From NCBI GenBank assembly GCA_024763075.1, contig JANTGF010000011.1, forward strand, positions 1-64,000: a stretch of DNA of 64,000 nt. The letters run 5' to 3'. The translations under genes were made by a program, and so were the position numbers. Under the pieces are notes generated by a model. That model searched no databases. It was not told the origin of the DNA and saw only the letters and a program-made list of their open reading frames with translations. Origin of the DNA: Bacteroidales bacterium. GTDB lineage: Bacteria; Bacteroidota; Bacteroidia; Bacteroidales; VadinHA17. This document shows, piece after piece, positions 8,327 to 16,789 of the stretch (position 1 is its first letter; every line of letters starts with the position of its first letter).

Positions 8327-9613
8327 ATGGCAGTACTAATAGAAAAAGGTCCCTATCGTAAATGGCAATACAGAATATTTTCTGCTACATGGCTGGCTTA
8401 TGTGGGCTATTATTTTGCGCGAAAAGCATTTTTTGTTGTTAAAAGTGATATGGCTGATACGTTGGGCATTAATACCATAGAATTAGCCCATCTGGGAACA
8501 GCTTATCTGATATCTTATATGGTGGGGCAGTACTCCAGTGCTTATTTCGGTCGTAAACTTGGTCCAAAATACCTGCTTATATTTGGTATGGGAATATCAT
8601 TGCTTTGTAATATTGTTTTTGGCTCATCAAACAGTTACTGGACCATCATGTTATTTCTGAGCCTGAACGGGCTGGCCCAGGGTACCGGATGGCCGGGCTG
8701 TATTGGCAGTCTTGCCTATTGGTTTAAACGGAAACAACGGGGAAGTATTCTGGGAATCTGGTCCACCTGTTATCAGGTAGGTTCTGTCGTTGCAACTTCT
8801 TTTGCAGCTTACATGCTGGGCAAATATGGCTGGAGATGGTCGTTTTACGGAGCTTCATTGGTTTTACTTGTAATTTGGGTTGCAGTTATGTATCTCCATC
8901 CCAACCGGCCGGAAAAAGTTGGATTAAAACCTCTGGTGGACGAGGATGATGTACCTGATGTGAAAATAACTGAAATTTCAGATAATCAAGAAGAAAAAGG
9001 ATTGGGATGGAACAGGGAAGTCGTTTTTACAGTGATCACCATGGGGCTGATTTATTTTGGAATTAAATTTCTGCGTTATGCTCTGTGGAGTTGGGTACCG
9101 TTTCTCCTGAGAAACAATTTTGGACAGGCAGGTGATGATGCAGGGTATATTTCAACGGTATTCGATATTTTTGGTTTTCTGGGAGTGATCTTTGCCGGCT
9201 TTGCTTCTGACAGGTTATTTAAGGGAAGAAGATCCTTCCTTTCTTTTCTGATGCTATTTCTGATGGCCCTGTCATTTGTTCTTATGTACACCATGGGGTC
9301 AACCAGCCTGTTGTATTTTACCATTTCAATGGGACTGGCCGGCTTTATGCTCTATGGCCCGGATTCATTGATTTCAGGAGTGGGTGCCATTGATGTGGGA
9401 ACAAAGCGTGGGGCCCTGGTAGCGGCCGGGATAATTAACGGAACCGGTTCCATCGGACCCATTTTTCAGGAGGAAATTATCGGGTGGATGTATGAAAAAT
9501 ACAACCATGAATTGATCCCCATCTTTGTTTTATTGGTTGTAGTTGCAACTGCTACGGCTTCTATTACCCTTATTCTCTGGTTAAGATCCAGAAAAGGCAA
9601 GGTGCAATTATGA
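8327..9613 (+). CDS. MFS transporter of the organophosphate:phosphate antiporter (GlpT/UhpT) type
   Basis: A 428-residue integral membrane protein with about 12 predicted hydrophobic segments. The N-terminus resembles GlpT-family carriers: WLAYVGYYFARKAFFVVK, where an Arg in the first helix is expected to contact phosphate, and NGLAQGTGWPGC in helix 4. A hydrophilic loop (~205-225) separates the two halves. OPA-family members exchange sugar phosphates, glycerol-3-phosphate or phosphoglycerate for phosphate. As the last gene of the ALDH/ADH/HAD/amidotransferase run, it probably imports their substrate. The exact ligand is unknown. Confidence 0.85.
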   Translation: MAVLIEKGPYRKWQYRIFSATWLAYVGYYFARKAFFVVKSDMADTLGINTIELAHLGTAYLISYMVGQYSSAYFGRKLGPKYLLIFGMGISLLCNIVFGSSNSYWTIMLFLSLNGLAQGTGWPGCIGSLAYWFKRKQRGSILGIWSTCYQVGSVVATSFAAYMLGKYGWRWSFYGASLVLLVIWVAVMYLHPNRPEKVGLKPLVDEDDVPDVKITEISDNQEEKGLGWNREVVFTVITMGLIYFGIKFLRYALWSWVPFLLRNNFGQAGDDAGYISTVFDIFGFLGVIFAGFASDRLFKGRRSFLSFLMLFLMALSFVLMYTMGSTSLLYFTISMGLAGFMLYGPDSLISGVGAIDVGTKRGALVAAGIINGTGSIGPIFQEEIIGWMYEKYNHELIPIFVLLVVVATATASITLILWLRSRKGKVQL

Positions 9614-9649
9614 TAGTTATTATGTATTAAATCCGCAAATTTATGGGTT

Positions 9650-11803
9650 ATGTTTAAAAGAGTTCAAATATTTCTATTGGCGTTTTTATTTTCTGTAAAC
9701 CTGTTTGCCCAGGTTCTCGATGTTCCTTTCAGGCAGGCTACATCTGTAAAGTATAAACTCCCAGACGATCTGAAAGATGCAAAATTGAAAAAAGTAGTGG
9801 TTGACTATAATGATATTGTGTATCTTCTGACAGATAAAGGACTGTACCGTGATTATTATGAAGATGAGATTTCAAAAGATCTGTTTTACAGGCTTTTGTC
9901 TGATAAAATTCCTTTGGATATTACTGTTCAGGAAGAAACCGGATATTTATATTATCTGTATGCAGATGAATTTCTGACAAATGCCCATGCAGGAACCATT
10001 TATAAACATTTTCCAAAGGATAAATTCCAAAGAATACTTGTGAATGCGGAAGATCTCATTTTACTATTGGGAAATAAAAAGTCAGTCCTTTACAATAAAA
10101 GTAAAGAATTGGGTGATCAAAAACTCCCAAAAGGAAAATTTGTGGAATGCTATGTTTTTAATAAGTCATTTTATTATTTAACAAGTGACGTGATCTACAG
10201 GCTCGAAAATGGAGAGTGGAAAGTATTGCATAAAGGTAAAAAACTGACCACAATTACCTTCAGGCCAAATGAAATATATGTAGGTACTTCTGACGGATAT
10301 TATTCTATTGATCTGTACAATGGAGAAAAAATCCGGGAACTAAATAACAAACTTCCCGTTCCGTCTCTTACAAATATCCGGATGGTGGGGAGTGAACTCT
10401 GGTTGGCTTCGGATAAGGGAGCTTTTCTAAAGGAACCAGACAGATTCAGATACTTTGCCGGAAAACGCTGGCTGAATGAAAACAATGTAATTGATATTGC
10501 TTATGATAGTAAGGGTGACATATATTTTCTGACTCCAACGGGCCTGAATAAAATTAAGTATGTTACATGGAAGCTGGCTGATAAAACCAAAAAGTTTCAG
10601 GATGATATTCGTAAATACCACATGCGCTTTGGATGGGTGAATGAGTTTCGTTATGGAAAACCCGGTGACCTGAAAACAGCTGTTTCCGTGGATCATGATA
10701 ACGACGGTTTATGGACCTCTCTTTACCTGGGGAGCCAGGCTTTCCGGTATGCCACAACAGGCGAGGAAATTGCAAGAAGATATGTATGGGAGTCTTTTGA
10801 ATCTTATGAACGTTTGTTAACTGTTAATCCTTTAAAAGGTTTTCCCTCAAGAACATTTGAGCGAAGAGGTATCATATTTAACCATGATGCCTGGAGGCAT
10901 TCTCAGGAAAAAGAATGGGACTGGAAAGGAACGACCAGCACCGATGAGTACATTGCCTACCTTTTTGTGGCCGGAGTGATGGATAAGTTTGTGGTTCATT
11001 CACCCGAAGAGAAGCAAAGGGTCGCCAGTTTTATTGATGCTATTATGACCCATATCATTGAAAATGATTATTATTTTGTTGATTATGACGGCAAACCTAC
11101 CCGGTGGGGCAGGTGGAATCCGGAATATGTAAACTGGTATCCTCTCACCGTATCGGACAGAAAGCTGAATAGTGCCCATTTAATTGCAGGATTACAATTG
11201 GCTTATTCCTTAACCGGTAAAGTAATCTATAAATCTGAAGCCTATCGAATGATGGATGAATACGGCTATCTGGAAAATATCCTGGCACCCATGAAGAATT
11301 TTAAAGCTACAAAGGATTTTGTTCATCTTGGCGATACCATGGGAGATGCCTGGAATCATTCCGATGATGAAATGTCATTTTTAACTTATTGGGTACTGTA
11401 TCATTATGCATTTACCAATGATTTGAAACAGAAGTATGTAGGGGCTATCCGGGAGCACTGGGAGTTGGAGCGCCCGGAAAAAGATGCACTGTGGGAAATG
11501 TGTACCTACAGCACCAGTGGGGATATTGATGTTGAATCAACCCTGTGGTTTTTAAGAGAGTTTAATTATGATCTGGACAGGTATTCCGTAAAAAATTCAT
11601 ATCGCAAGGATATTGATTTTCTTCCTGAAAATTTCAGGGGTCAAACCACAAAAAGTTTGCTTTATCCCGGTGAGCGTGAAATGCATCGTCACAATGCGAA
11701 TCCCTTTGACCTGGATAGCGGAGGTGGCCGCAGGTCCAGGCTGGCAGGGGATGAGTATCTTCTTCCTTACTGGATGGCAAGATACTATAAGGTAATTGAA
11801 TAG
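9650..11803 (+). CDS. Exported two-domain protein: N-terminal beta-propeller and C-terminal helical (alpha/alpha) domain
   Basis: A 717-residue protein with a signal peptide (1-21, ending FAQ). Residues ~30-305 contain repeats of the type IYVGTSDGYYSIDLYN and LWLASDKGAFL, like the propellers of hybrid two-component sensors. Residues ~330-717 form a second domain rich in Trp and acidic motifs: DHDNDGLWTSLYLG, WKGTTSTDEY, VDYDGKPTRWGRWNPE and a terminal LLPYWMARYY. That domain recurs in the next protein and alone in the 404-residue protein further on. Helix-rich conserved Asp/Trp patterns suggest a glycan-active alpha/alpha barrel (inference); I do not recognise a named family. It begins 36 bp after the MFS gene. 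Confidence 0.6.
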   Translation: MFKRVQIFLLAFLFSVNLFAQVLDVPFRQATSVKYKLPDDLKDAKLKKVVVDYNDIVYLLTDKGLYRDYYEDEISKDLFYRLLSDKIPLDITVQEETGYLYYLYADEFLTNAHAGTIYKHFPKDKFQRILVNAEDLILLLGNKKSVLYNKSKELGDQKLPKGKFVECYVFNKSFYYLTSDVIYRLENGEWKVLHKGKKLTTITFRPNEIYVGTSDGYYSIDLYNGEKIRELNNKLPVPSLTNIRMVGSELWLASDKGAFLKEPDRFRYFAGKRWLNENNVIDIAYDSKGDIYFLTPTGLNKIKYVTWKLADKTKKFQDDIRKYHMRFGWVNEFRYGKPGDLKTAVSVDHDNDGLWTSLYLGSQAFRYATTGEEIARRYVWESFESYERLLTVNPLKGFPSRTFERRGIIFNHDAWRHSQEKEWDWKGTTSTDEYIAYLFVAGVMDKFVVHSPEEKQRVASFIDAIMTHIIENDYYFVDYDGKPTRWGRWNPEYVNWYPLTVSDRKLNSAHLIAGLQLAYSLTGKVIYKSEAYRMMDEYGYLENILAPMKNFKATKDFVHLGDTMGDAWNHSDDEMSFLTYWVLYHYAFTNDLKQKYVGAIREHWELERPEKDALWEMCTYSTSGDIDVESTLWFLREFNYDLDRYSVKNSYRKDIDFLPENFRGQTTKSLLYPGEREMHRHNANPFDLDSGGGRRSRLAGDEYLLPYWMARYYKVIE

Positions 11804-12176
11804 AAATGACCATTGAAAATGTTTAATACAAAAATAGTTAATTGGTGTTTGTCCATAATTTCCGACTTCAATGTTATTCTAGTCCTTAAAACCGTGTAAA
11901 ACATTTATAGTCCACACAGATACAAAAATTGTTTAAAAGTATTGTCATAGGTACGGCATGACCAAAGAAGAAATATAAGGATGGATCAGATAATGAAAAA
12001 TTTATGAAAACCGGTCGAAACTTGTGTTAAGTCAAATATTTTAAGGCGTTACTATTTGTCATCATATGTTTGCACAGGATATGATTTAACATTAGTTTAT
12101 GAAGTTCATTCTAAAGCCGGTAAATTTTTGTTAATCCGTATATTTACTTATTCAAGAAGATTCAAATATCAAAAAT
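11804..12176. other. 373-bp intergenic region, probable promoter region of the next gene
   Basis: No ORF with coding character. AT-rich. The only element I can point to is a TATGTTTG box at 12065-12072 matching the Bacteroidota TAnnTTTG consensus. Confidence 0.5.
12065..12072 (+). promoter_or_regulatory. Candidate -7 promoter element (TATGTTTG)
   Basis: Matches TAnnTTTG and lies ~105 bp before the start of the propeller/helical-domain lipoprotein. No good TTTG partner sits about 20 bp upstream, so support is partial. Confidence 0.35.
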
Positions 12177-14417
12177 ATGAAATATTTAAGCGTTTTTATA
12201 CTTCTGACTATATTGTATTCCTGTAATGATCATCAGAATAAAAATAATAATAAGGTAACAACAAATCCGGATACCTATATAGATACCCTTTTTGTTCAGG
12301 AGTATCACGATGGCTACTTTGTAGATGAAACAATACCCGAAGCCAACAATGTGCGGGCCATTCAACCTGACCAAAACAATAATATCTGGATTGCAACAAG
12401 GGCCGGTGTTTTCAGGAAAGAAATGACCAGCCGCCAATGGAAGTTGATGATTCCGGGTCCGGCCTATGATGTAAAAGTTGATCAAGACGGATTGGTCTGG
12501 GTTGCAACCTGGGATGGGATTTACAGCAATATCTCAGGAAAGCTTGAAAAGTTGTCAGGGCCCGGGCCTCCTCTGGCAAAAATCGTTTGTGCCAGCGAAG
12601 GAGTTTATGCTATAGGACCTTCCGGGATCTGGTTGTTTCAGGACCAGACATGGAGAAAGAAAAATTATTCTATGGCCAGAAGTATGCGGGCTGCGGTGTC
12701 GGATGGGGAGGGCGGCCTTTGGATAGGAACGGACGTTGGATTGTATCATTGTACCAAAAACAAAACCAGCCTGTACCAGGATGTTCAGGAGTTAATCAGT
12801 GCCTATGTGCGTGGAATGGATTTTAGTGATGACGGGAATTTATGGGTAGGTGGCCTGGGTGGAGTTACCATCCGTAATGCCAACCGGAAAATTGGAGAAA
12901 AATTACCGAAAGATGGAATTACGAATGCCTGGGTGAATGTTGTAAAAAGGGCTCCGGACGGAAAAATGTGGGTAGGGACAAACTATGGAATTACCCGGTT
13001 CACTCCCGGTGAAAAAGATTATTCTGTTCGATTGAGTAAAAGGTGGCTGATGTCGGATGAGGTCAGGGACATAGTTTTTGACAGTGAGGGAAATGCCTGG
13101 ATTGCCACTTCCAAAGGGGTGAGCTGTATCAGAAAAAGGGAAATGACTTTGGCACAGAAAGCAGATTTCTTTTATAAAAAACTGATAGACAGGCATGTGA
13201 GAGAACCCTGGATTGTAAACCGGTTCCGGCTTACAGTACCCGGTGATACCACAACTCTTGTTCAGGAGGATGATGACAATGATGGAGAATATACATCCAT
13301 GTATCTGGCTATGGAATCATTTCGTTATGCTGCAACTAAAAATCCGGAGGCGGCAGAAAGAGCAAAAAAGGCTTTTGACTTTCTTCATTACCTGAGAGAA
13401 GTAACCGGAATAGATGGTTTTTTCGCCCGTACAATCATTCCTGCAAGCTGGGAGAGAGCACATGATATGAATCGTACTTATACACCTCAGGAGCTGGCGG
13501 AGGAAATCATTAATAATCCCAGACAAAAACCGGTGGAGAAACGCTGGCATTTGTCTGAAGACGGTAAATGGTATTGGAAAGGGGATACCAGCAGTGATGA
13601 GCTGGATGGTCACCTGTTTGGTTATTATTGCTATTATACTTTTGTGGCCGATGAGAAGGAAAAAGAGCGGGTAGCTTCACATTTTAGTAAAATCATGGAC
13701 CATCTAATCCTGAATGATTTTAATCTTACCGGAGTGGATGGAACACATACCAAATGGGGGGTGTGGTCCCCTGAAATTTTGAACCGAGATCCGGAATGGG
13801 CTCCGGAACGTGATTTGAATTCTTTGGAGCTTCTTTCATTTCTGAAGTTTACCTATAAGATTACCGGAAATGAAAAATACCAGAAAGCTTATCTGAAACT
13901 TATTCAGGATAATGGATATCTTGAAAATGCAAAGAACCTGTTCGATACCAATCCTGCATGGGAAACCTATTTTGATATTTACCTGATCCTTTATGTCTAT
14001 CCTCCTCTGCTGATGTTTGAGAACGATCCTGTACTTAAAGGAGAATACCGGGCTCATTTGAACCGATGGTTTGAAAAATACAAATCACTCAGGAGTCCTT
14101 TTATTAATTTTACGTATAATTATCTGGCTGGAGGAAGTGATGAACTGGAGAGTTCTGTTTTCTTTCTGAAAGATGCTCCACTTAGTATGGTGGACTGGAG
14201 AATCGACAACGGCAGGAGGGAGGATCTGAAGGTCGTGAGAAAACCTATCCTGGAAGAGTTACAGGTGAATGAATTAAGGCCACCTTCTGAGTACCGTACC
14301 ATTCGGTGGGACAGAAATCCTTATGCTGCCGTAAGCGGAAATCCGGCTCAGGAGCGAGATCCGGTTTATTGGTTATTGCCATACTGGATGGGCAGGTACC
14401 TTGGGCTAATTAAATAA
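12177..14417 (+). CDS. Lipoprotein paralogue: N-terminal beta-propeller and C-terminal helical (alpha/alpha) domain
   Basis: A 746-residue lipoprotein (MKYLSVFILLTILYSC, lipobox Cys16). Residues ~45-330 have at least six propeller repeats with WIATxxGV or WVGTxxGI cores (NIWIATRAGVF, LWVGGLGGVTI, MWVGTNYGITRF). The second half shares a domain with the previous protein: DDDNDGEYTSMYLAMESFRYA, FFARTIIP, WKGDTSSDELDG, GVDGTHTKWGVWSPE, LLPYWMGRYLGL. Not a sensor kinase: no histidine kinase or DNA-binding part follows. Probably a surface or periplasmic polysaccharide-acting enzyme fused to a binding propeller (inference). Confidence 0.6.
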   Translation: MKYLSVFILLTILYSCNDHQNKNNNKVTTNPDTYIDTLFVQEYHDGYFVDETIPEANNVRAIQPDQNNNIWIATRAGVFRKEMTSRQWKLMIPGPAYDVKVDQDGLVWVATWDGIYSNISGKLEKLSGPGPPLAKIVCASEGVYAIGPSGIWLFQDQTWRKKNYSMARSMRAAVSDGEGGLWIGTDVGLYHCTKNKTSLYQDVQELISAYVRGMDFSDDGNLWVGGLGGVTIRNANRKIGEKLPKDGITNAWVNVVKRAPDGKMWVGTNYGITRFTPGEKDYSVRLSKRWLMSDEVRDIVFDSEGNAWIATSKGVSCIRKREMTLAQKADFFYKKLIDRHVREPWIVNRFRLTVPGDTTTLVQEDDDNDGEYTSMYLAMESFRYAATKNPEAAERAKKAFDFLHYLREVTGIDGFFARTIIPASWERAHDMNRTYTPQELAEEIINNPRQKPVEKRWHLSEDGKWYWKGDTSSDELDGHLFGYYCYYTFVADEKEKERVASHFSKIMDHLILNDFNLTGVDGTHTKWGVWSPEILNRDPEWAPERDLNSLELLSFLKFTYKITGNEKYQKAYLKLIQDNGYLENAKNLFDTNPAWETYFDIYLILYVYPPLLMFENDPVLKGEYRAHLNRWFEKYKSLRSPFINFTYNYLAGGSDELESSVFFLKDAPLSMVDWRIDNGRREDLKVVRKPILEELQVNELRPPSEYRTIRWDRNPYAAVSGNPAQERDPVYWLLPYWMGRYLGLIK

Positions 14418-14480
14418 ATAACTATTTTAGTGAACTACCTGAAGGATTAACAAGTTCTCTTTAATCCGGATGAAAACTGA

Positions 14481-14789
14481 AATTTTAAATACAGAATGAG
14501 TTTAAACGGGACTGGTACGACTGGAAGGATATTGAATTTACATGGGAGAGTAATATATGTTTTATTATGGTTAATAAGGTTCTTATCGGAGAAGATATTA
14601 TTATTGATCGGATTACAATGGGAATTAAAGACATGTGGGGTTTTAAACCAGGAAAAACATATGTTAAAAATTCCAACTGATGACAATGGTTTTCAAATTG
14701 TAAAATCTGAATATGAACGAACCGCAGCTGCGATGATAAGAAACTATTGGTTTGGTAGGTATTATGGAATAATTGACCTAAAATGGTAA
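14481..14789 (+). pseudogene. Decayed 3' remnant of a helical-domain paralogue, with two frameshifts
   Basis: Read with two frame changes, this stretch matches the last ~100 residues of the 404-residue protein at 15558-16772. The parts are KYRMSLN, then (next frame) DWYDWKDIEFTWESN and GIKDMWGF, then (third frame) IPTDDNGFQIVKSEYERTAA and MIRNYWFGRYYGII. The first slip is near 14508 and the second near 14668. The intact copy reads KYRMNLNRHWFDWKD, GIKAMWGY and FKIVKSEEDRSAASMIRNYW. The 5' three quarters are gone. The result is a relic of a fourth copy in a tandem family. Confidence 0.85.
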
Positions 14790-14850
14790 TAAGTAAATTA
14801 TTAAATTTACAGAAATGGAACATAAAGCAAAACTTAAGCATTTTTCTAAA

Positions 14851-15543
14851 ATGAGGACAATTATAATTCCCCTTTGCTTCTTCGTAGTACTTGTTGCATA
14901 TGGGCAGGATGATCCAAAACCACCAGAGGGCATGGTGTACGTGCCAGCCGGTGAGTTTATCATGGGCAGTAAATATGGCGATCCGGATGAAAGGCCTATG
15001 CAAATTGCTTCAACCAAAGCTTTCTTTATTGATAAATACGAAGTGAGTTATGCAGAATTTGCTCAATTCGATACCAATTTCGAAATTCCCAAAGGAAAAG
15101 AAAATAATGCAGCAGTAGTAACCTGGAGCCAGGCAAATGCCTATGCCAAATGGAAGGGTAAGCGCTTACCCACAGAGAAAGAGTGGGAAAAAGCAGCGAG
15201 AGGAACAGACGGTCGAATATTTCCCTGGGGAGATACCTATGATAATTCTTATGTGGTTTGGGATCGTTCATCAACGAGGGGCGGTTCTATTGCAAAACCC
15301 GAAAGCCCTTACGGGTGTTTTGATATGGCAGGGAGTGTTTGGGAATGGACTGCAGACTGGTACAAACCATATCCTGATAACGACACACCAATGGAACAAT
15401 ATGGCGAAAAGTATAAGGTAATGCGTGGGGGGTCCAATTTCAACAACCACTCTTTTATCCGTACCTCGCAGCGTTATTATATATTACCCGAAGATATCAG
15501 GGCCTACCCGGTCGGTATCAGGTGTGTAAAAGATGTTGAATAA
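14851..15543 (+). CDS. Exported SUMF1/FGE-sulfatase-domain protein lacking the FGE catalytic cysteines
   Basis: A frame opens at 14815, but the ATG at 14851 gives a standard signal peptide (MRTIIIPLCFFVVLVAYGQ). The mature part is a formylglycine-generating-enzyme-like fold: MVYVPAGEFIMGS, DKYEVSYAEFAQF, KRLPTEKEWEKAARGTDG, IFPWGD, DMAGSVWEWTADWY, VMRGGSNFNN and VGIRCVKD. True sulfatase-activating FGEs carry two Cys in the stretch after RGGS; here it reads NFNNHSFIRTSQR with none, so formylglycine synthesis is unlikely. Such domains often serve as binding or accessory modules. It sits between a relic and an intact helical-domain gene. Confidence 0.8.
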   Translation: MRTIIIPLCFFVVLVAYGQDDPKPPEGMVYVPAGEFIMGSKYGDPDERPMQIASTKAFFIDKYEVSYAEFAQFDTNFEIPKGKENNAAVVTWSQANAYAKWKGKRLPTEKEWEKAARGTDGRIFPWGDTYDNSYVVWDRSSTRGGSIAKPESPYGCFDMAGSVWEWTADWYKPYPDNDTPMEQYGEKYKVMRGGSNFNNHSFIRTSQRYYILPEDIRAYPVGIRCVKDVE

Positions 15544-15557
15544 AAAATTCTTAGATT

Positions 15558-16772
15558 ATGCGTTCTATAAACTTCCTGCTTTTAATAATCATTTTTATAA
15601 GCAACCCTGTTTTTGCTCAAAAAAACCACTTATTTCCCAAAAGAAGCGATCCGCTTCATGTAAAAGTTGAAATGTTTACCAATCTAATGCTGGCAAATAA
15701 CTGGAATGAAGCCACCTTCATGCATAGCGTTATTTTTCCACCTGCAGGCTTAAAGGATAGCCCTGTAATTGGCAGATATGCAGATTCTATGGATGAAACA
15801 ACAAATATGCTTGTTGCCTATTCATACAAATACGCTATTACCAAAAACCCAAAAGACAGGGATATGGCCAATCAGCTTTTTGATGGCATTCTTAAAACGG
15901 AGGCTGTAACCGGCGTGCCAGGATTGTTTGCACGTGGTTTTTACAAAACCGAAGAACCTCTGTGGCACGAAGATCTTTGGTATAACGAGTGGCACTGGTC
16001 AACTTCTTTGCCCGGATATCGATGGTTGGGAGATTTAAGTGCAGACAAATTTACATCCTTGTGTTACGCAGCGGGTATTTATTGGGAATTGTGTGCCGAT
16101 GAAGAATACAAGCAAAAAGTGGCAGGTCTAATGGATCGTTTTATGGGTCGGGTTATTGACGACAATTTCAAATTAACTGATCTAGATGGGAAAATGACCC
16201 TCTGGGGAAACTACTGTCCTGACCTTCCGCATCAGCCACTTAACTCGCTTGAAATATTGATGGGATTGAAAGTTACCCATCGAATAACAGGTAAGGAGCG
16301 GTATAATGCCGCGTATCATATGCTTATTGACAGATATCATTATGATGATCATCAAATTAATTCGAAAATCCTCTTTCCCGAGGAGTGGAGGAATCCGTGG
16401 GATGATTGCCATGCCGCAAAATCTCTCTATATGCTCATGCGCTACGAAGATGATCGCTCATTAATGATAAAATACCGGATGAATTTAAATCGTCACTGGT
16501 TTGATTGGAAGGATCGGGATTTTAGTTTTGAAAATGATGCTTTGTTTATATTAACCTATCAAATTCTTACCGGAGAAAATGTAATGACACCCAAAAGGAT
16601 TGAGGGAATTAAAGCGATGTGGGGTTACGATCGTCAAATGATGGAATTCAAAATTCCGCAGAAAGATGGAAGTTTTAAAATTGTAAAATCTGAAGAAGAC
16701 AGAAGTGCAGCAAGTATGATTCGAAACTATTGGTTTGGAAGACATTATGGGTTAATTGAACCAACATGGTAA
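15558..16772 (+). CDS. Exported stand-alone helical (alpha/alpha) domain protein, paralogue of the two propeller fusions
   Basis: A 404-residue protein with a signal peptide (1-21, ending VFAQ). It corresponds to the C-terminal domain of the two propeller fusions upstream: ADSMDETTNMLVAYSYKYA, GLFARGFY, WLGDLSADKFTS, TDLDGKMTLWGNYCPDLP, and RNYWFGRHYGLIEPTW at the end. The shared scaffold is W-x-GD-x-S-x-D, then DG-x3-5-WG-x2-P. It is 14 bp after the SUMF1-type gene and 17 bp before the next lipoprotein start, so these probably form an operon. Glycoside hydrolase or lyase activity is a guess from fold type and context. Confidence 0.6.
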   Translation: MRSINFLLLIIIFISNPVFAQKNHLFPKRSDPLHVKVEMFTNLMLANNWNEATFMHSVIFPPAGLKDSPVIGRYADSMDETTNMLVAYSYKYAITKNPKDRDMANQLFDGILKTEAVTGVPGLFARGFYKTEEPLWHEDLWYNEWHWSTSLPGYRWLGDLSADKFTSLCYAAGIYWELCADEEYKQKVAGLMDRFMGRVIDDNFKLTDLDGKMTLWGNYCPDLPHQPLNSLEILMGLKVTHRITGKERYNAAYHMLIDRYHYDDHQINSKILFPEEWRNPWDDCHAAKSLYMLMRYEDDRSLMIKYRMNLNRHWFDWKDRDFSFENDALFILTYQILTGENVMTPKRIEGIKAMWGYDRQMMEFKIPQKDGSFKIVKSEEDRSAASMIRNYWFGRHYGLIEPTW

Positions 16773-16789
16773 ATAGAAAATATATCAAT

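Noticed and set aside
12177-14417. Hybrid two-component sensor (propeller regulator)
   Set aside because: The propeller repeats suggest it, but no histidine kinase, receiver or DNA-binding domain follows; the rest is the helical domain shared with an exported stand-alone protein.
14496-14789. A 97-residue protein-coding gene
   Set aside because: Only parts of it match the paralogue; the match continues in other frames, so it is a frameshifted relic.
14851-15543. Sulfatase-activating formylglycine-generating enzyme
   Set aside because: Both catalytic cysteines are missing and no sulfatase gene is nearby.
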